DNA from: Noviluteimonas gilva | Lineage (GTDB): Bacteria; Pseudomonadota; Gammaproteobacteria; Xanthomonadales; Xanthomonadaceae | Length of the DNA stretch: 64,000 bases | Direction of reading: 5' to 3' | Assembly: GCF_009740395.1 (NCBI RefSeq) | Contig: NZ_WOXT01000001.1 | Location: 926,464-990,463 of the forward strand | In this document: in pieces, positions 16,472 to 26,139 of the stretch | Numbering within the stretch: the first letter of the stretch is position 1 | How the letters are laid out: the number at the start of each line of letters is the position of its first letter | Made by a program: the position numbers and the translations under genes | Notes under the pieces: generated by a model | What the model was told of the DNA's origin: nothing | Seen by the model: only the letters and a program-made list of their open reading frames with translations | Databases searched by the model: none

Positions 16472-18643
16472 ATGCCCCAAGGGTCGTCTTTCCGCCTAAT
16501 CGCAGGAATCGCCTTCGGGCTTGCCGCAGCCAGCGGCGCCGCTGCCGTCGCCAACGCACAAACCGCCGATGGGCCCCCCGCGAAGCAGGAGCCCGCCGTG
16601 GCAGACGATCCGTATCAATGGCTCGAGGACGTGAAGGGCGACAAGGCGATCGCCTGGGTCCGCGAGCAGAATGCAAAGAGCGAAGCCGAACTCGCCACGA
16701 CGCCGCAGTTCCGCAAACTCGAAACCGACATCCGCGCCATCCTGGATTCGACCGCCAAGATCCCCGGCGTCGAGAAGATCGGCCCGTATTACTACAACTT
16801 CTGGAAGGACAAGGACCATGAGCGCGGCCTTTGGCGTCGCACCACGCTCGAGGAATACCGCAAGGCCGATCCGAAGTGGGAAACCGTGCTCGACCTCGAC
16901 GCGCTCAATCGCGCCGAGAAGGAAAACTGGGTCTGGCACGGCGCCGATTGCCTCAAGCCCGATTACACGCGCTGCCTGCTCGCGCTTTCGCGCGGCGGCT
17001 CGGATGCTGACGTCACGCGCGAATTCGACCTCACCACGAAGGAGTGGGTGAAGGACGGCTTCTTCCGCCCCGAAGCCAAGGGCGGCATGGGCTGGATCGA
17101 CAAGGACACCACCTACGTCTACACCGACTTCGGCCCGGGCTCGATGACGCCCTCGGGCTATCCGCGCATCGTGAAGCAATGGCAGCGCGGCACGCCGCTC
17201 GCGCAGGCCACGCAGGTGTACGAAGGCCAGGCGCAGGACATGTACATCGCCGCGGCGCGCGACCTCACGCCCGGGTTCAAGCGTGATTTCGTGTATCGCA
17301 CGATCGCGTTCTACAACGACGAGCTGTATCTGCGCGGCGACGACGGCAAGCTGACGAAGGTCGATGCGCCGAATTCGGCGAACAAGTCAGTACATGGCCC
17401 GTGGCTGGCGCTCGAACTGCGCGAGCCTTACACAGCGCAAGGACAGACGTTCCCGGCCGGCTCCCTGCTTGTCACCGAGTTCGACAGGTTCATGGCCGGT
17501 GATCGAAGCTTCTTCGCGCTGTTCACGCCCGACGAACACACTTCGCTCGCGGGATTCTCCTGGACAAAGAACGCAATCGTGCTCAACGTGATGCGCGATG
17601 TGCGCAGCGAGCTCACGTCGTGGCGCTACTCGCCGTCGACCGGGCCGGGCGTGGATTCGGGTTGGGTTGGTAAGCCGCTGACCGGTGTTCCGTCGATGGG
17701 TGCGCTGTCCGTCGGCGCCGTCGACGCGGATGAAAGCGATGCGGTTTGGGTGAGTGCCACCGACTACCTGACGCCGACCAGCCTGATGCTGGCCGACGTG
17801 TCGAAGGACGCCGCGCCCGAAGCCCTCAAGTCGAACCCGCAGTTCTTCAACGCCACCACGCACGTCATCGAGCAACACTTCGCCACCTCGAAGGACGGCA
17901 CGCGCATCCCGTACTTCCTCGTGAAGCCGAAGGATGCGAAGAACGACGGTTCGACGCCGACGCTGCTTTACGGTTACGGCGGTTTCGAAGTGTCGATGAC
18001 GCCCGCGTATTCCGGCGGCGTCGGCAAGGGCTGGCTGGAGAAGGGCGGCGCGTATGCGGTCGCCAACATCCGCGGCGGCGGCGAATACGGACCGCGCTGG
18101 CACCAGGCCGCGCTGAAGGCCAATCGCCACAAGGCGTACGAAGACTTCGCGGCGGTCGCCAACGATCTCGTTGCTTCCAAGCTCACTACTCACCAGCGCC
18201 TGGGCATCATGGGCGGCAGCAACGGTGGCCTGCTGATGGGCAACATGCTCACGCAGTATCCGGAGTTGTTCGGCGCGATCGTCGTGCAGGTGCCGCTGCT
18301 CGACATGAAGCGTTACAGCCACCTGCTTGCCGGTGCGTCGTGGATGGCCGAATACGGCGATCCGGATACGGCCGACTGGGAATACATCAAGACTTTCTCG
18401 CCGTACCACCTGTTCGACGCGACGAAGACCTACCCGCCGGTGTTGTTCGCCACGTCCACCGCGGACGATCGCGTGCACCCCGGCCACGCCCGCAAGATGA
18501 TGGCCAAGATGCTCGCCGCGAACAAAGACGTCCGCTATTACGAAAACATCGAAGGCGGCCACGGCGGCGCGGCGAACAACGCGCAGTCGGCGCACATGAA
18601 CGCGCTCGCGTACACCTTCCTGTGGAATGAACTGTCGAAGTAA
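16472..18643 (+). CDS. Exported prolyl oligopeptidase family peptidase (S9A)
   Basis: 723 residues, the family length plus a signal peptide (cleavage near AVANAQ, residue 30). The N-terminal beta-propeller begins DDPYQWLEDVKGDKAIAWV. The C-terminal alpha/beta hydrolase domain carries S583 in GGSNGG, the Asp pair D665-D666 in STADDRVHPGH, and H697 in GGHGG, the Ser-Asp-His triad. Such enzymes cut short peptides after Pro. Export to the periplasm is shown by the signal. A second S9A gene follows after 21 bases, suggesting joint transcription. Confidence 0.93.
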   Translation: MPQGSSFRLIAGIAFGLAAASGAAAVANAQTADGPPAKQEPAVADDPYQWLEDVKGDKAIAWVREQNAKSEAELATTPQFRKLETDIRAILDSTAKIPGVEKIGPYYYNFWKDKDHERGLWRRTTLEEYRKADPKWETVLDLDALNRAEKENWVWHGADCLKPDYTRCLLALSRGGSDADVTREFDLTTKEWVKDGFFRPEAKGGMGWIDKDTTYVYTDFGPGSMTPSGYPRIVKQWQRGTPLAQATQVYEGQAQDMYIAAARDLTPGFKRDFVYRTIAFYNDELYLRGDDGKLTKVDAPNSANKSVHGPWLALELREPYTAQGQTFPAGSLLVTEFDRFMAGDRSFFALFTPDEHTSLAGFSWTKNAIVLNVMRDVRSELTSWRYSPSTGPGVDSGWVGKPLTGVPSMGALSVGAVDADESDAVWVSATDYLTPTSLMLADVSKDAAPEALKSNPQFFNATTHVIEQHFATSKDGTRIPYFLVKPKDAKNDGSTPTLLYGYGGFEVSMTPAYSGGVGKGWLEKGGAYAVANIRGGGEYGPRWHQAALKANRHKAYEDFAAVANDLVASKLTTHQRLGIMGGSNGGLLMGNMLTQYPELFGAIVVQVPLLDMKRYSHLLAGASWMAEYGDPDTADWEYIKTFSPYHLFDATKTYPPVLFATSTADDRVHPGHARKMMAKMLAANKDVRYYENIEGGHGGAANNAQSAHMNALAYTFLWNELSK

Positions 18644-18664
18644 CCCGCCGCTAACGGACCCGAC

Positions 18665-20812
18665 ATGAAACTCACCCCTTGCCTTCTCGCCGTGACGCTG
18701 ATGACTTCAACCACTTTCGCCGCCGACCTTCCGCAACCGCCTGACGTCGCCAAGAAGCCCTACGTCGTCAAGGCGCCTTTCGGCGCCGAACGCAACGACG
18801 AGTACTACTGGCTGCGCGACGACACGCGCAAGAACCCGGAGATGCTCGCGTACCTCAACGCCGAGAATGCGTACACCGACGCCGTGATGGCGCCGCTGAA
18901 GCCGCTGCAGGAAGCGCTGTACGAGGAAATCGTCGGCCGCATCAAGCAGGACGACAGCTCGGTGCCGTACCACGAGCGCGGCTACTGGTATTACTCGCGC
19001 TTCGAAACCGGCAAGGACTATCCGGTCTACGCGCGCCGCAAGGGTGCCATGGACGCGGCCGAAGAAGTGCTGCTCGACGTCAACGCGATGGCGGCGGGCA
19101 AGGATTACTTCAGCGTCGGCGATTGGGAAGTCAGCCAGGACAACAATCTGCTCGCGTGGGCTGAAGACGCCGTTGGCCGTCGCCAGTACACGATCAAGAT
19201 CAAGAACCTCGCCACGGGCGAGATCTATTCGGATGAAGTGACGGGCGTCTCACCGAACCTGGTGTGGGCCGACGACAACAAGACGCTCTTTTACGTCTGG
19301 AACGATCCGAAGACGCTGCTCACCACGCGCATCCAGAAGCACGTGCTGGGCACGCCGGCGAACAAGGATGAAATCGTCTACACGGAAAAAGACGACAGCT
19401 TCTACATGGGCGTGGGCCGCACCCGCGACGACAAGTTCATCTGCATCCAGGTGGACAGCACGGTGTCGAGCGAATTCCGCTGCGCGCCCGCCGCCGATCC
19501 GAAGGCCTTCGCCGTGCTCGCGCCGCGCGAACGCGACGTCGAATACGAAGCCGACCATCACGGCGGTCGCTGGGTCATTCGCACGAACGCCGACGGCGCG
19601 AAGAACTACAAGGTCGTCACCGCGCCCGATGGCTCGGCGTCGCGCAAGGCGTGGAAGGATTGGATTCCGCACAGCGAGGACGTCTTCATCGACGGCTTCG
19701 AACTGTTCGACGGCTTCACCGCCATCGCCGAACGCAGCGAAGGCCTCGAACGCCTGCGCCTGATGCGCGCCGACGGCAAGTCCGAATACGTCAAGGCCGA
19801 CGAACCGGCCTACGGCATGGGCCTGTCGGTCAACGCCGAACCGGACACCGACTGGCTGCGCTACACCTACACGTCGATGACGACGCCGGCCACGGTGTAC
19901 GAACTCAACACCAAGACCGGCGAGCGCAAGCTGATGAAGCGCGATCCGGTCATCGGTTACGACCCGTCGAAGTACACGACCGAGCGCTTGTGGGCGACCG
20001 CACGCGACGGCACGAAGATCCCGGTGTCCGTCGTCTACAAGAAGGGCTTCAAGAAGGACGGCACGGCCGCGCTGCTGCAGTACGCCTACGGCAGCTATGG
20101 CTCGTCGACCGACCCGGGCTTCAACCTGCCGGCGGTGAGCCTGCTCGATCGCGGCATGGTCTACGTGCTCGCGCACATCCGCGGCGGCCAGGAGATGGGC
20201 CGCAAGTGGTACGACGACGGCAAGTTGTTCCACAAGAAGAACACCTTCACCGACTTCATCGACGTCACCGATTTCCTGGTGAAGGAAGGCTATGCGTCGA
20301 AGGATCGCGTCGCCGCGTACGGCGGCAGCGCCGGCGGCCTGCTGATGGGTGCGATCTCCAACATGGCGCCGGAGAAGTACCGCGTGATCCTTTCGCAGGT
20401 GCCCTTCGTCGATGTCGTGACCACGATGCTCGATCCCTCGATCCCGCTGACCACCAACGAGTACGACGAGTGGGGCAATCCGGAGAAGAAGGACTACTAC
20501 GACTACATGCTGTCGTACTCGCCCTACGACAACCTCAAGGCGCAGGCCTACCCGGCGATGTTCGTCGGCACGGGGCTGTGGGATTCGCAGGTGCAGTACT
20601 TCGAGCCGGCCAAGTACGTCGCGCGCCTGCGCGACCTCGACACGGCCGGCCCGGATCGCCCGGTGCTTTTCCGCATCAACATGGATGCGGGGCATGGCGG
20701 CAAGTCGGGTCGCTTCCGCCGCTATCGCGAGTTGTCGGAGATGTACGCGTTCCTGCTCTCGCAATTGGGCGCCGCCGGCGCGGACAGCGTGCAAACCGCC
20801 GCCGCGAAGTGA
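18665..20812 (+). CDS. ptrB: Exported oligopeptidase B-like S9 peptidase
   Basis: 715 residues with a short signal peptide (MKLTPCLLAVTLMTSTTFA). The propeller starts RNDEYYWLRDDTRKNPEML, typical of oligopeptidase B, which cuts after Arg or Lys in short peptides. S555 in GGSAGG and H677 in DAGHGG are triad members; the segment YDEWGNPEKKDYYDYMLSYS is an oligopeptidase B signature containing the acidic residues that select basic P1 side chains. E. coli PtrB is cytoplasmic, so the signal peptide is a difference. It is tandem with the prolyl-type enzyme, giving complementary specificities. Confidence 0.9.
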   Translation: MKLTPCLLAVTLMTSTTFAADLPQPPDVAKKPYVVKAPFGAERNDEYYWLRDDTRKNPEMLAYLNAENAYTDAVMAPLKPLQEALYEEIVGRIKQDDSSVPYHERGYWYYSRFETGKDYPVYARRKGAMDAAEEVLLDVNAMAAGKDYFSVGDWEVSQDNNLLAWAEDAVGRRQYTIKIKNLATGEIYSDEVTGVSPNLVWADDNKTLFYVWNDPKTLLTTRIQKHVLGTPANKDEIVYTEKDDSFYMGVGRTRDDKFICIQVDSTVSSEFRCAPAADPKAFAVLAPRERDVEYEADHHGGRWVIRTNADGAKNYKVVTAPDGSASRKAWKDWIPHSEDVFIDGFELFDGFTAIAERSEGLERLRLMRADGKSEYVKADEPAYGMGLSVNAEPDTDWLRYTYTSMTTPATVYELNTKTGERKLMKRDPVIGYDPSKYTTERLWATARDGTKIPVSVVYKKGFKKDGTAALLQYAYGSYGSSTDPGFNLPAVSLLDRGMVYVLAHIRGGQEMGRKWYDDGKLFHKKNTFTDFIDVTDFLVKEGYASKDRVAAYGGSAGGLLMGAISNMAPEKYRVILSQVPFVDVVTTMLDPSIPLTTNEYDEWGNPEKKDYYDYMLSYSPYDNLKAQAYPAMFVGTGLWDSQVQYFEPAKYVARLRDLDTAGPDRPVLFRINMDAGHGGKSGRFRRYRELSEMYAFLLSQLGAAGADSVQTAAAK

Positions 20813-20825
20813 CACACTGGCGCCC

Positions 20826-21080
20826 ATGACCCGAGCCCGCCTCATCGCCGTCGCCTTGTTCGCCGCCTTGCCGCTCGCCGGCTGCGGCAACAAGGGGCCG
20901 CTGATCCTCAATCCCGAACCGCAGGAGATGCCGGAAGGCATGGCGGCATCGACGGCATCGGTCGCACCGTCGTCCTCGGCGACGGTGATGCCGGCGCCTG
21001 CCGCGACGGTCGCGCCGCCCTCCGCAACGACGACCGCTCCGCCGGCCGACACCGATGGGACGCCCGGTACGCCGCGCTGA
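20826..21080 (+). CDS. lptM: LptM (YifL)-like lipoprotein, LPS translocon maturation chaperone
   Basis: 84 residues. The signal has a lipobox LAGC directly followed by GNKGPL, the highly conserved LptM motif; known LptM helps LptD disulfide maturation in the outer membrane. The remaining 55 residues are a low-complexity Ala/Pro/Thr/Ser tail, longer and less structured than in E. coli. It lies ten bases before the dapF ATG, the same order as yifL-dapF-xerC in enterobacteria, which supports the call. Confidence 0.85.
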   Translation: MTRARLIAVALFAALPLAGCGNKGPLILNPEPQEMPEGMAASTASVAPSSSATVMPAPAATVAPPSATTTAPPADTDGTPGTPR

Positions 21081-21090
21081 AACCGATCCG

Positions 21091-21954
21091 ATGAACCAGC
21101 CGCACGCGGCCGGCGGCCGCTTCCTGCGCTTCACCAAAATGCACGGCGCAGGCAACGACTTCGTCATGGTCGACCTCCGGCACGGACAACCCGCGCCCGA
21201 TGCGTCGCTGTGTCGCGCGCTCGCTGATCGCCACGCAGGCGTCGGCTGCGATCAGATCATCACGATCGAAGCGCCGCGCAACGCCTCGTCCGTCGCGAGC
21301 TATCGCATCTGGAACGCCGACGGCTCGCAGGCGCAGCAATGCGGCAATGGTGCGCGCTGCGTCGCCGCGTTCGTCGTGCGCGACGGTGCGGCGCAAGGTG
21401 CGCGCTTCGAGCTCGACAGCCCGGCCGGCACGCATGCGGTCGACGTGTTGCCCGGAAGCTGCTATCGCATCGCGATGGGCGTGCCCGACTTCCTGCCGGC
21501 GCACGTGCCGCTCGCGAAACAAGGCGATGAGGCACGCGATACCTACGACATCGACGTCGAAGGCACGACGCTGCACGTCGGCGCCGCTTCGATGGGCAAC
21601 CCGCACGCGCTGATCGAAGTCGACGACATCGCCACCGCGCGGGTCGGATTGCAGGGCCCGGCCTTGCAGCGCAGCCCGGCGTTTCCCGAATCGGTGAATG
21701 TCGGCTTCGCGCAAGTGGTCGCGCGCGATCGCATCCGCCTGCGCGTGTTCGAACGTGGTGTCGGCGAAACGCTCGCCTGCGGCAGCGGCGCGTGCGCGGC
21801 CGCCGCGATCCTGATGCGGCGTGGCCGCGTCGACCGCGACGTCATCGTCGCCCTCCCGGGCGGCGAACTCCGGATCGCCTGGCCCGACGACGCCAGCCCG
21901 ATCACCATGGCCGGTCCGGCCGCATTCGTGTTCGAAGGGGAATGGTTGCCATGA
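21091..21954 (+). CDS. dapF: Diaminopimelate epimerase
   Basis: 287 residues from the ATG at 21091; an upstream in-frame GTG inside lptM would add 12 non-conserved residues. It converts LL- to meso-diaminopimelate for lysine and peptidoglycan synthesis. The two catalytic cysteines are C84 in QQCGNGARC and C230 in LACGSGACA, each in its conserved context; [10 protein letters not shown] near the start is also typical. The stop overlaps the next ATG (ATGA), so DUF484 and dapF are translationally coupled. Confidence 0.97.
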   Translation: MNQPHAAGGRFLRFTKMHGAGNDFVMVDLRHGQPAPDASLCRALADRHAGVGCDQIITIEAPRNASSVASYRIWNADGSQAQQCGNGARCVAAFVVRDGAAQGARFELDSPAGTHAVDVLPGSCYRIAMGVPDFLPAHVPLAKQGDEARDTYDIDVEGTTLHVGAASMGNPHALIEVDDIATARVGLQGPALQRSPAFPESVNVGFAQVVARDRIRLRVFERGVGETLACGSGACAAAAILMRRGRVDRDVIVALPGGELRIAWPDDASPITMAGPAAFVFEGEWLP

Positions 21955-22625
21955 GCGAGACGACCGAAAAACTCGGTGCCCACGAAGTCGCCGCCTGGTT
22001 GCGCCGGCATCCCACGTTCCTCAAACAATTCCCCGACCTGGCGATCAGCCTGGTCGTGCCGCGCGAGGACGGGCCCGCCGCATCGCTGGCGAGCTATCAG
22101 CTCGAAGTGTTGCGCGACAAGAACCGCGAACTCGCGCGCCGCCTGCAGGAGTTGTTCGCCAACGCGCAGGAAAACGAACGCCTCGCGGTGCGCACGCACC
22201 AACTCGCGTTGAACCTGATGCGCCAGGACACGCCGGCGACCACGCTGCGCGCGATGGCGGCGACGCTCGAAGAGGATTTCCAGGGCGACCTCGTGCGCAT
22301 CCTGACCTTCGCGCCGGTCGCGGGTCTCGACGATGCCGACTGGTGGCAATCGATTCCCGCCGGCGATCCGCGCCTGGCGCCGTTCCGCGATGCGATCGCC
22401 GACGGCGAACCGATCTGCGGCCGCCTCCATCCGGACAAGCACGCCTTGCTCTACGGCGTGCGCGCCGACGACGTGCAATCCACCGCGCTGCTTTCGATTC
22501 CGGGCATCGGCCTGATCGGCGTCGGCAGCCGTGATCCCAATCGCTTCTTCCCCGGCATGGGCACGCTGTTCCTGCGGATGATGGGCGAAGCGCTTTCGGT
22601 CGCCTTGCAGCGTTTCCCGGGCTGA
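21951..22625 (+). CDS. DUF484 family protein
   Basis: 224 residues. The N-terminal helical part ([19 protein letters not shown] and [19 protein letters not shown]) is the DUF484 signature and predicts a short coiled coil. The C-terminal half is GAF-like ([20 protein letters not shown], then [18 protein letters not shown]). The family is nearly always coded between dapF and xerC, as here, but its function is not established. It overlaps dapF by four bases and is 17 bases from xerC. Confidence 0.9.
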   Translation: MSETTEKLGAHEVAAWLRRHPTFLKQFPDLAISLVVPREDGPAASLASYQLEVLRDKNRELARRLQELFANAQENERLAVRTHQLALNLMRQDTPATTLRAMAATLEEDFQGDLVRILTFAPVAGLDDADWWQSIPAGDPRLAPFRDAIADGEPICGRLHPDKHALLYGVRADDVQSTALLSIPGIGLIGVGSRDPNRFFPGMGTLFLRMMGEALSVALQRFPG

Positions 22626-22642
22626 CACCGGCGCCGACGCGC

Positions 22643-23518
22643 ATGGGCGCCATCGCCGATTACCTGGCGCACCTGGAAGTGGAGCGGCGCATGTCGCCGC
22701 ACACGCTGGATGGCTATCGGCGCGACCTCGACGGATTGCAGGCCTACGCGACGGCGCAGAGTCTCGAAGTCGATACGTTGCACACCGAACAACTGCGCGC
22801 GTTCATCGCGAGCGAACATCGCCGCGGGTTGTCGCCGAAGAGCCTGCAACGCCGCCTGTCCGCGTGCCGCAGTTTCTATCGCTGGTTGTTGCGGCACGGG
22901 CGGATCGCCGCCAATCCCGCGCAACCGATCCGTGCGCCGAAAGCGCCGCGCAAGTTGCCGCAGATCCTCGATCCCGATGAGGCGAAGGTGTTGGTCGAAG
23001 TCTCGACCGACGTCCCGCTCGGCCTGCGCGACCGGGCGCTGCTCGAACTGTTCTATTCGTCGGGCCTGCGCTTGTCGGAAGTGTGTGCGCTGCGCTGGCG
23101 CGACCTCGACCTCACCGGCGGCATGGTCACGGTGCTCGGCAAGGGCAGCAAGCAGCGCACGGTGCCGGTCGGTTCGTATGCGCGCGCGGCGCTCACCGAA
23201 TGGAAGGCCGACCAGCGGCCTTCCGTCGACGATGCGTTCGTCTTCCCCGGCCGCAACGGGCCGCTGACCTCGCGCGCCGTGCAGTTGCGGCTGCGCACGC
23301 TTGCGCAGCGCCAAGGTTTGTTCAAGCGCGTGCATCCGCACTTGTTGCGCCACAGCTTCGCCAGCCATGTGCTGGAGTCTTCGGGCGATTTGCGGGGCGT
23401 GCAGGAACTGCTTGGTCACGCGGACATCTCGACGACGCAGATCTACACCCACCTGGATTTCGGACACCTGTCGAAGGTGTACGACGCCGCGCACCCGCGC
23501 GCGCGGCGCAAGAAATAA
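22643..23518 (+). CDS. xerC: Tyrosine recombinase XerC
   Basis: 291 residues. XerC works with XerD at dif to resolve chromosome dimers. All catalytic residues are visible: R143 in SSGLRLSE, K167 in LGKGSK, H233 and R236 in HPHLLRHSFA, H259 in LLGHADI and nucleophile Y268 in TQIYTHLDF. The N-terminal SAM-like core-binding domain spans residues 1-85. Its place after dapF and DUF484 separates it from phage integrases. It ends against the convergent OmpA lipoprotein gene with no gap. Confidence 0.96.
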   Translation: MGAIADYLAHLEVERRMSPHTLDGYRRDLDGLQAYATAQSLEVDTLHTEQLRAFIASEHRRGLSPKSLQRRLSACRSFYRWLLRHGRIAANPAQPIRAPKAPRKLPQILDPDEAKVLVEVSTDVPLGLRDRALLELFYSSGLRLSEVCALRWRDLDLTGGMVTVLGKGSKQRTVPVGSYARAALTEWKADQRPSVDDAFVFPGRNGPLTSRAVQLRLRTLAQRQGLFKRVHPHLLRHSFASHVLESSGDLRGVQELLGHADISTTQIYTHLDFGHLSKVYDAAHPRARRKK

Positions 23519-24709
23519 TCAGCGCGAAGCGGCCTGCGCGCCGCACGCCTGGATGCGGAACTCCACGCGCCTGTCCAGCACATCGATCGCGTCATCCGAG
23601 CCGGTGCCGATGATGTTCTCGCGGAAGCCCATGCCGAGGGCTTGCGTGCGCGACGCCAGTTCGGGCACTTCGCGCACGAGCCGGCGCTGGATGTCGGTCG
23701 CGCGACGCAGCGACAGGGCATCGTTCGCCGCGACGCGGCCGGTGCGGCTGGTGTGGCCCACGATGTCCATGCACGTCTTCGCCGCCTGCGCCTCGCGCGC
23801 GATCTGCCGCAGCCACATCGGATAGGGCGTGCTGATGCGCGGATCGACGAAGAACGCGACGGTGCCCGGGTTGTAGAGGAACTTCACGCTCAGCTGGCGA
23901 TACGCGATGCCCATCGCCACCACGCGACCGAAGGCTTCTTCAGCTTCCTTCGCCTGGTCGAGCTTGACGTTCGCCAGATAGATGCCGTTGAGCACGCGCA
24001 TCTGCTCGCCCGCCGGAACAGCCAGCGCGCTGCGATACTCGCCGAGCGCCTCGCGATAACGCGCCTGGTTGTAGAGCTCGGTGGCTTCGTTCACTGCCGT
24101 CGCCACCGCGATGCGCTCCAGATAGAACGCATCGCCGCGCTGCCCGCGCGCCGTCGCCGCGGTGCGGATGTAGCCTTCGACCACGCGATCCTTCACCAGC
24201 ACGGGGCTGTCGCGGTAGTACGGCAGCGGCGCGTGGTCGAGGCCTTCGTTGCTGGCGAGCGCGGAGGCTTGCGCAACCACGTTGCCGCTCTCGCGTTCGA
24301 CGAGCGCCATTTCGATGCGCAACGCGCCGGCGTGTTGGCCGGCCTCGCGCGCCATCGTGCTGGCAAGCAGATAGCGCGCGTTCGCCAGATGGCTGGATTG
24401 GAACGGCAGCAACGTGAGTTTCGAATGGCGCTCGGCGATGTTCCGCGCGATCGCACTGTCGAGCGTGCGCGTCGCGCCGGTCTGTTGCCCGGTTTCGACA
24501 TCGAGCGACGGGTCGTGCGTGATATTGCGCGCCGCGAGCAAAGGCAGCGCGGAGAAGGCCGGCAGTTGCGCGACGAGGCGATCGGTCGCCTTCGCGACGG
24601 CTTCGTCGAAGGGCAACGGCGCATCGGGCGCCGGCGGTTGCGTGGCGCACCCGGCCAGGGACAACACGAGGGCGAGGAGGGCGCAGCGGCCCACGGAGAA
24701 AGTTTTCAT
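23519..24709 (-). CDS. OmpA-domain outer membrane lipoprotein with TPR-like core
   Basis: 396 residues from the ATG at 24709, which overlaps the stop of the upstream peptidase (ATGA); a GTG three codons earlier is possible. A lipobox LAGC at about residue 21 marks an outer membrane lipoprotein. The core (about 200-270) has a TPR-like helical stretch ATELYNQARYREALGEYRSA. The C-terminal OmpA-like domain (about 290-390), CMDIVGHTSRTGRVAANDA and the closing RRVEFRI, should bind peptidoglycan. With the neighbouring M23 peptidase it likely serves the cell envelope; the exact job is unknown. Confidence 0.82.
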   Translation of the reverse strand: MKTFSVGRCALLALVLSLAGCATQPPAPDAPLPFDEAVAKATDRLVAQLPAFSALPLLAARNITHDPSLDVETGQQTGATRTLDSAIARNIAERHSKLTLLPFQSSHLANARYLLASTMAREAGQHAGALRIEMALVERESGNVVAQASALASNEGLDHAPLPYYRDSPVLVKDRVVEGYIRTAATARGQRGDAFYLERIAVATAVNEATELYNQARYREALGEYRSALAVPAGEQMRVLNGIYLANVKLDQAKEAEEAFGRVVAMGIAYRQLSVKFLYNPGTVAFFVDPRISTPYPMWLRQIAREAQAAKTCMDIVGHTSRTGRVAANDALSLRRATDIQRRLVREVPELASRTQALGMGFRENIIGTGSDDAIDVLDRRVEFRIQACGAQAASR

Positions 24710-25413
24710 CGGAGGCACCCTTGTCTCAACAGTTCGACTTCAACGGAATCCAGCGTTTCGAGCGAGGCTTTCTGCAGCAGGTCGATGCAGGGCACGGCAG
24801 GCGTGTTGGCGGCGACGACTTTCGCCGCATCGACCGACGCCGAAGCCGTCTGCGCGGCGCTTCGATCGACGACATCGCGAAAGGCCAGCGACATCGGATC
24901 GATCGGCTTGCCGCCTTGGTGGACTTCGAAATGCAGGTGCGGTCCTGAGGCCAGGCCGGTTTTCCCGACCGTGCCGATCACTTCGCCTTGCAGCACGTGT
25001 TCGCCCTTGCGCACGTCGATGCGCTGCAGGTGTGCGTACAGCGTCGTGCGATCGTGGCCGGGGTGTTCGATGTAGATGACGTTGCCGTAGCCGTTCTGCG
25101 TGCCGGCGAACGTGACGACACCGGCGTCGACCGAACGCACCGGCGTGCCGAGCGGCGCGGCGAAGTCCACGCCCTCATGGTGCTGGCGCCGCTTCTTGAT
25201 CGGATGCTTGCGCACCGCGAAACCGGAGGTGACGCGAGCCACCAGCAACGGGCTCGCCAGCGCGGGCTCGGGGCGTACCTGATCGATATCGTCGGGTGCG
25301 CGATGCGTCGCGCTGTCGCCGGGCGCAGCGGCCGCACCCGTGCCGAAGCACAGGAACACGGCCGTCGCTGCGATGCGGCGGGCGAGGCGTCGCCGGGAGT
25401 GGGAGGAGGTCAT
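24706..25413 (-). CDS. M23 family LytM-type metallopeptidase
   Basis: 235 residues. The start at 25413 gives a signal peptide (basic SRRRLARR then a hydrophobic stretch ending GAAAA). The catalytic M23 domain has the first zinc motif HHEGVDFAAPLGTPV (His and Asp) and the second HLHFEVH, so it should be an active zinc endopeptidase that cuts peptidoglycan cross-links, unlike EnvC or NlpD. A 60-residue helical tail with two Cys follows. It is translationally coupled to the OmpA lipoprotein downstream and divergent from hslV. Confidence 0.9.
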   Translation of the reverse strand: MTSSHSRRRLARRIAATAVFLCFGTGAAAAPGDSATHRAPDDIDQVRPEPALASPLLVARVTSGFAVRKHPIKKRRQHHEGVDFAAPLGTPVRSVDAGVVTFAGTQNGYGNVIYIEHPGHDRTTLYAHLQRIDVRKGEHVLQGEVIGTVGKTGLASGPHLHFEVHQGGKPIDPMSLAFRDVVDRSAAQTASASVDAAKVVAANTPAVPCIDLLQKASLETLDSVEVELLRQGCLR

Positions 25414-25599
25414 CGAAAAAGTGTGCGGGGCGGCGGCGTAGCACACGGAAGGGAAAACGCGTCGAGCGACGGAGGCTTTTTCCCAGAAACCTCCTGCCCG
25501 GAACCGTGCCTATATCAGGGGCGACCGTCCCGATCCGCGCACGCTTGATCCCCGGATGACCACCCCCACCTCGGTTGGACACCCACTGGAACCCCCTCC

Positions 25600-26139
25600 A
25601 TGGATCCCAACCGCTTCCACGCCACCACCATCGTGTCCGTCCGCCGTGACGGCAAGATCGCGGTCGGTGGCGACGGCCAGGTCACGCTCGGCAACACCGT
25701 GATGAAGGCCAACGCGCGCAAGGTGCGCCGACTCGGGCGCGATGGCCAGGTGCTCGCCGGCTTCGCCGGTGCGGCGGCCGACGCGTTCACGTTGTTCGAA
25801 CTGTTCGAAGCAAAACTCGAAAAACACGGCCAACTCACCCGCGCCGCGGTGGAATTGGCGAAGGATTGGCGCACCGAGCGTCGCCTCGGGAAACTCGAGG
25901 CCCTGCTCGCGGTCGCTGACAAGGAGACCTCGCTCATCATCTCCGGCACCGGCGACGTGATCGAACCCGAAGACGGGATCATCGCCATCGGCTCCGGCGG
26001 CCCCTACGCACTGTCGGCGGCGCGCGCGCTGCTCGCGCACACCGCGCTCGACGCGAGGACCATCGTCGCCGAATCGCTGAACATCGCCGGCGATGTCTGC
26101 ATCTACACGAACCGCAACATCGTGGTGGAAGAGCTCTGA
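25600..26139 (+). CDS. hslV: ATP-dependent protease subunit HslV
   Basis: 179 residues. HslV forms the proteasome-like double hexamer that degrades misfolded proteins with HslU. The catalytic Thr is T9 in [11 protein letters not shown], so eight residues must be removed, unlike the single Met in E. coli; the same extension is familiar from xanthomonads. Further marks are [13 protein letters not shown] and the [15 protein letters not shown] substrate pocket. Its TGA shares one base with the hslU ATG. The 186-base divergent gap upstream contains TATATC at 25511-25516, but I cannot define a sigma-32 promoter. Confidence 0.97.
   Translation: MDPNRFHATTIVSVRRDGKIAVGGDGQVTLGNTVMKANARKVRRLGRDGQVLAGFAGAAADAFTLFELFEAKLEKHGQLTRAAVELAKDWRTERRLGKLEALLAVADKETSLIISGTGDVIEPEDGIIAIGSGGPYALSAARALLAHTALDARTIVAESLNIAGDVCIYTNRNIVVEEL

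Noticed and set aside
22643-23518. Phage integrase
   Set aside because: Position after dapF-DUF484 and full-length similarity to XerC.
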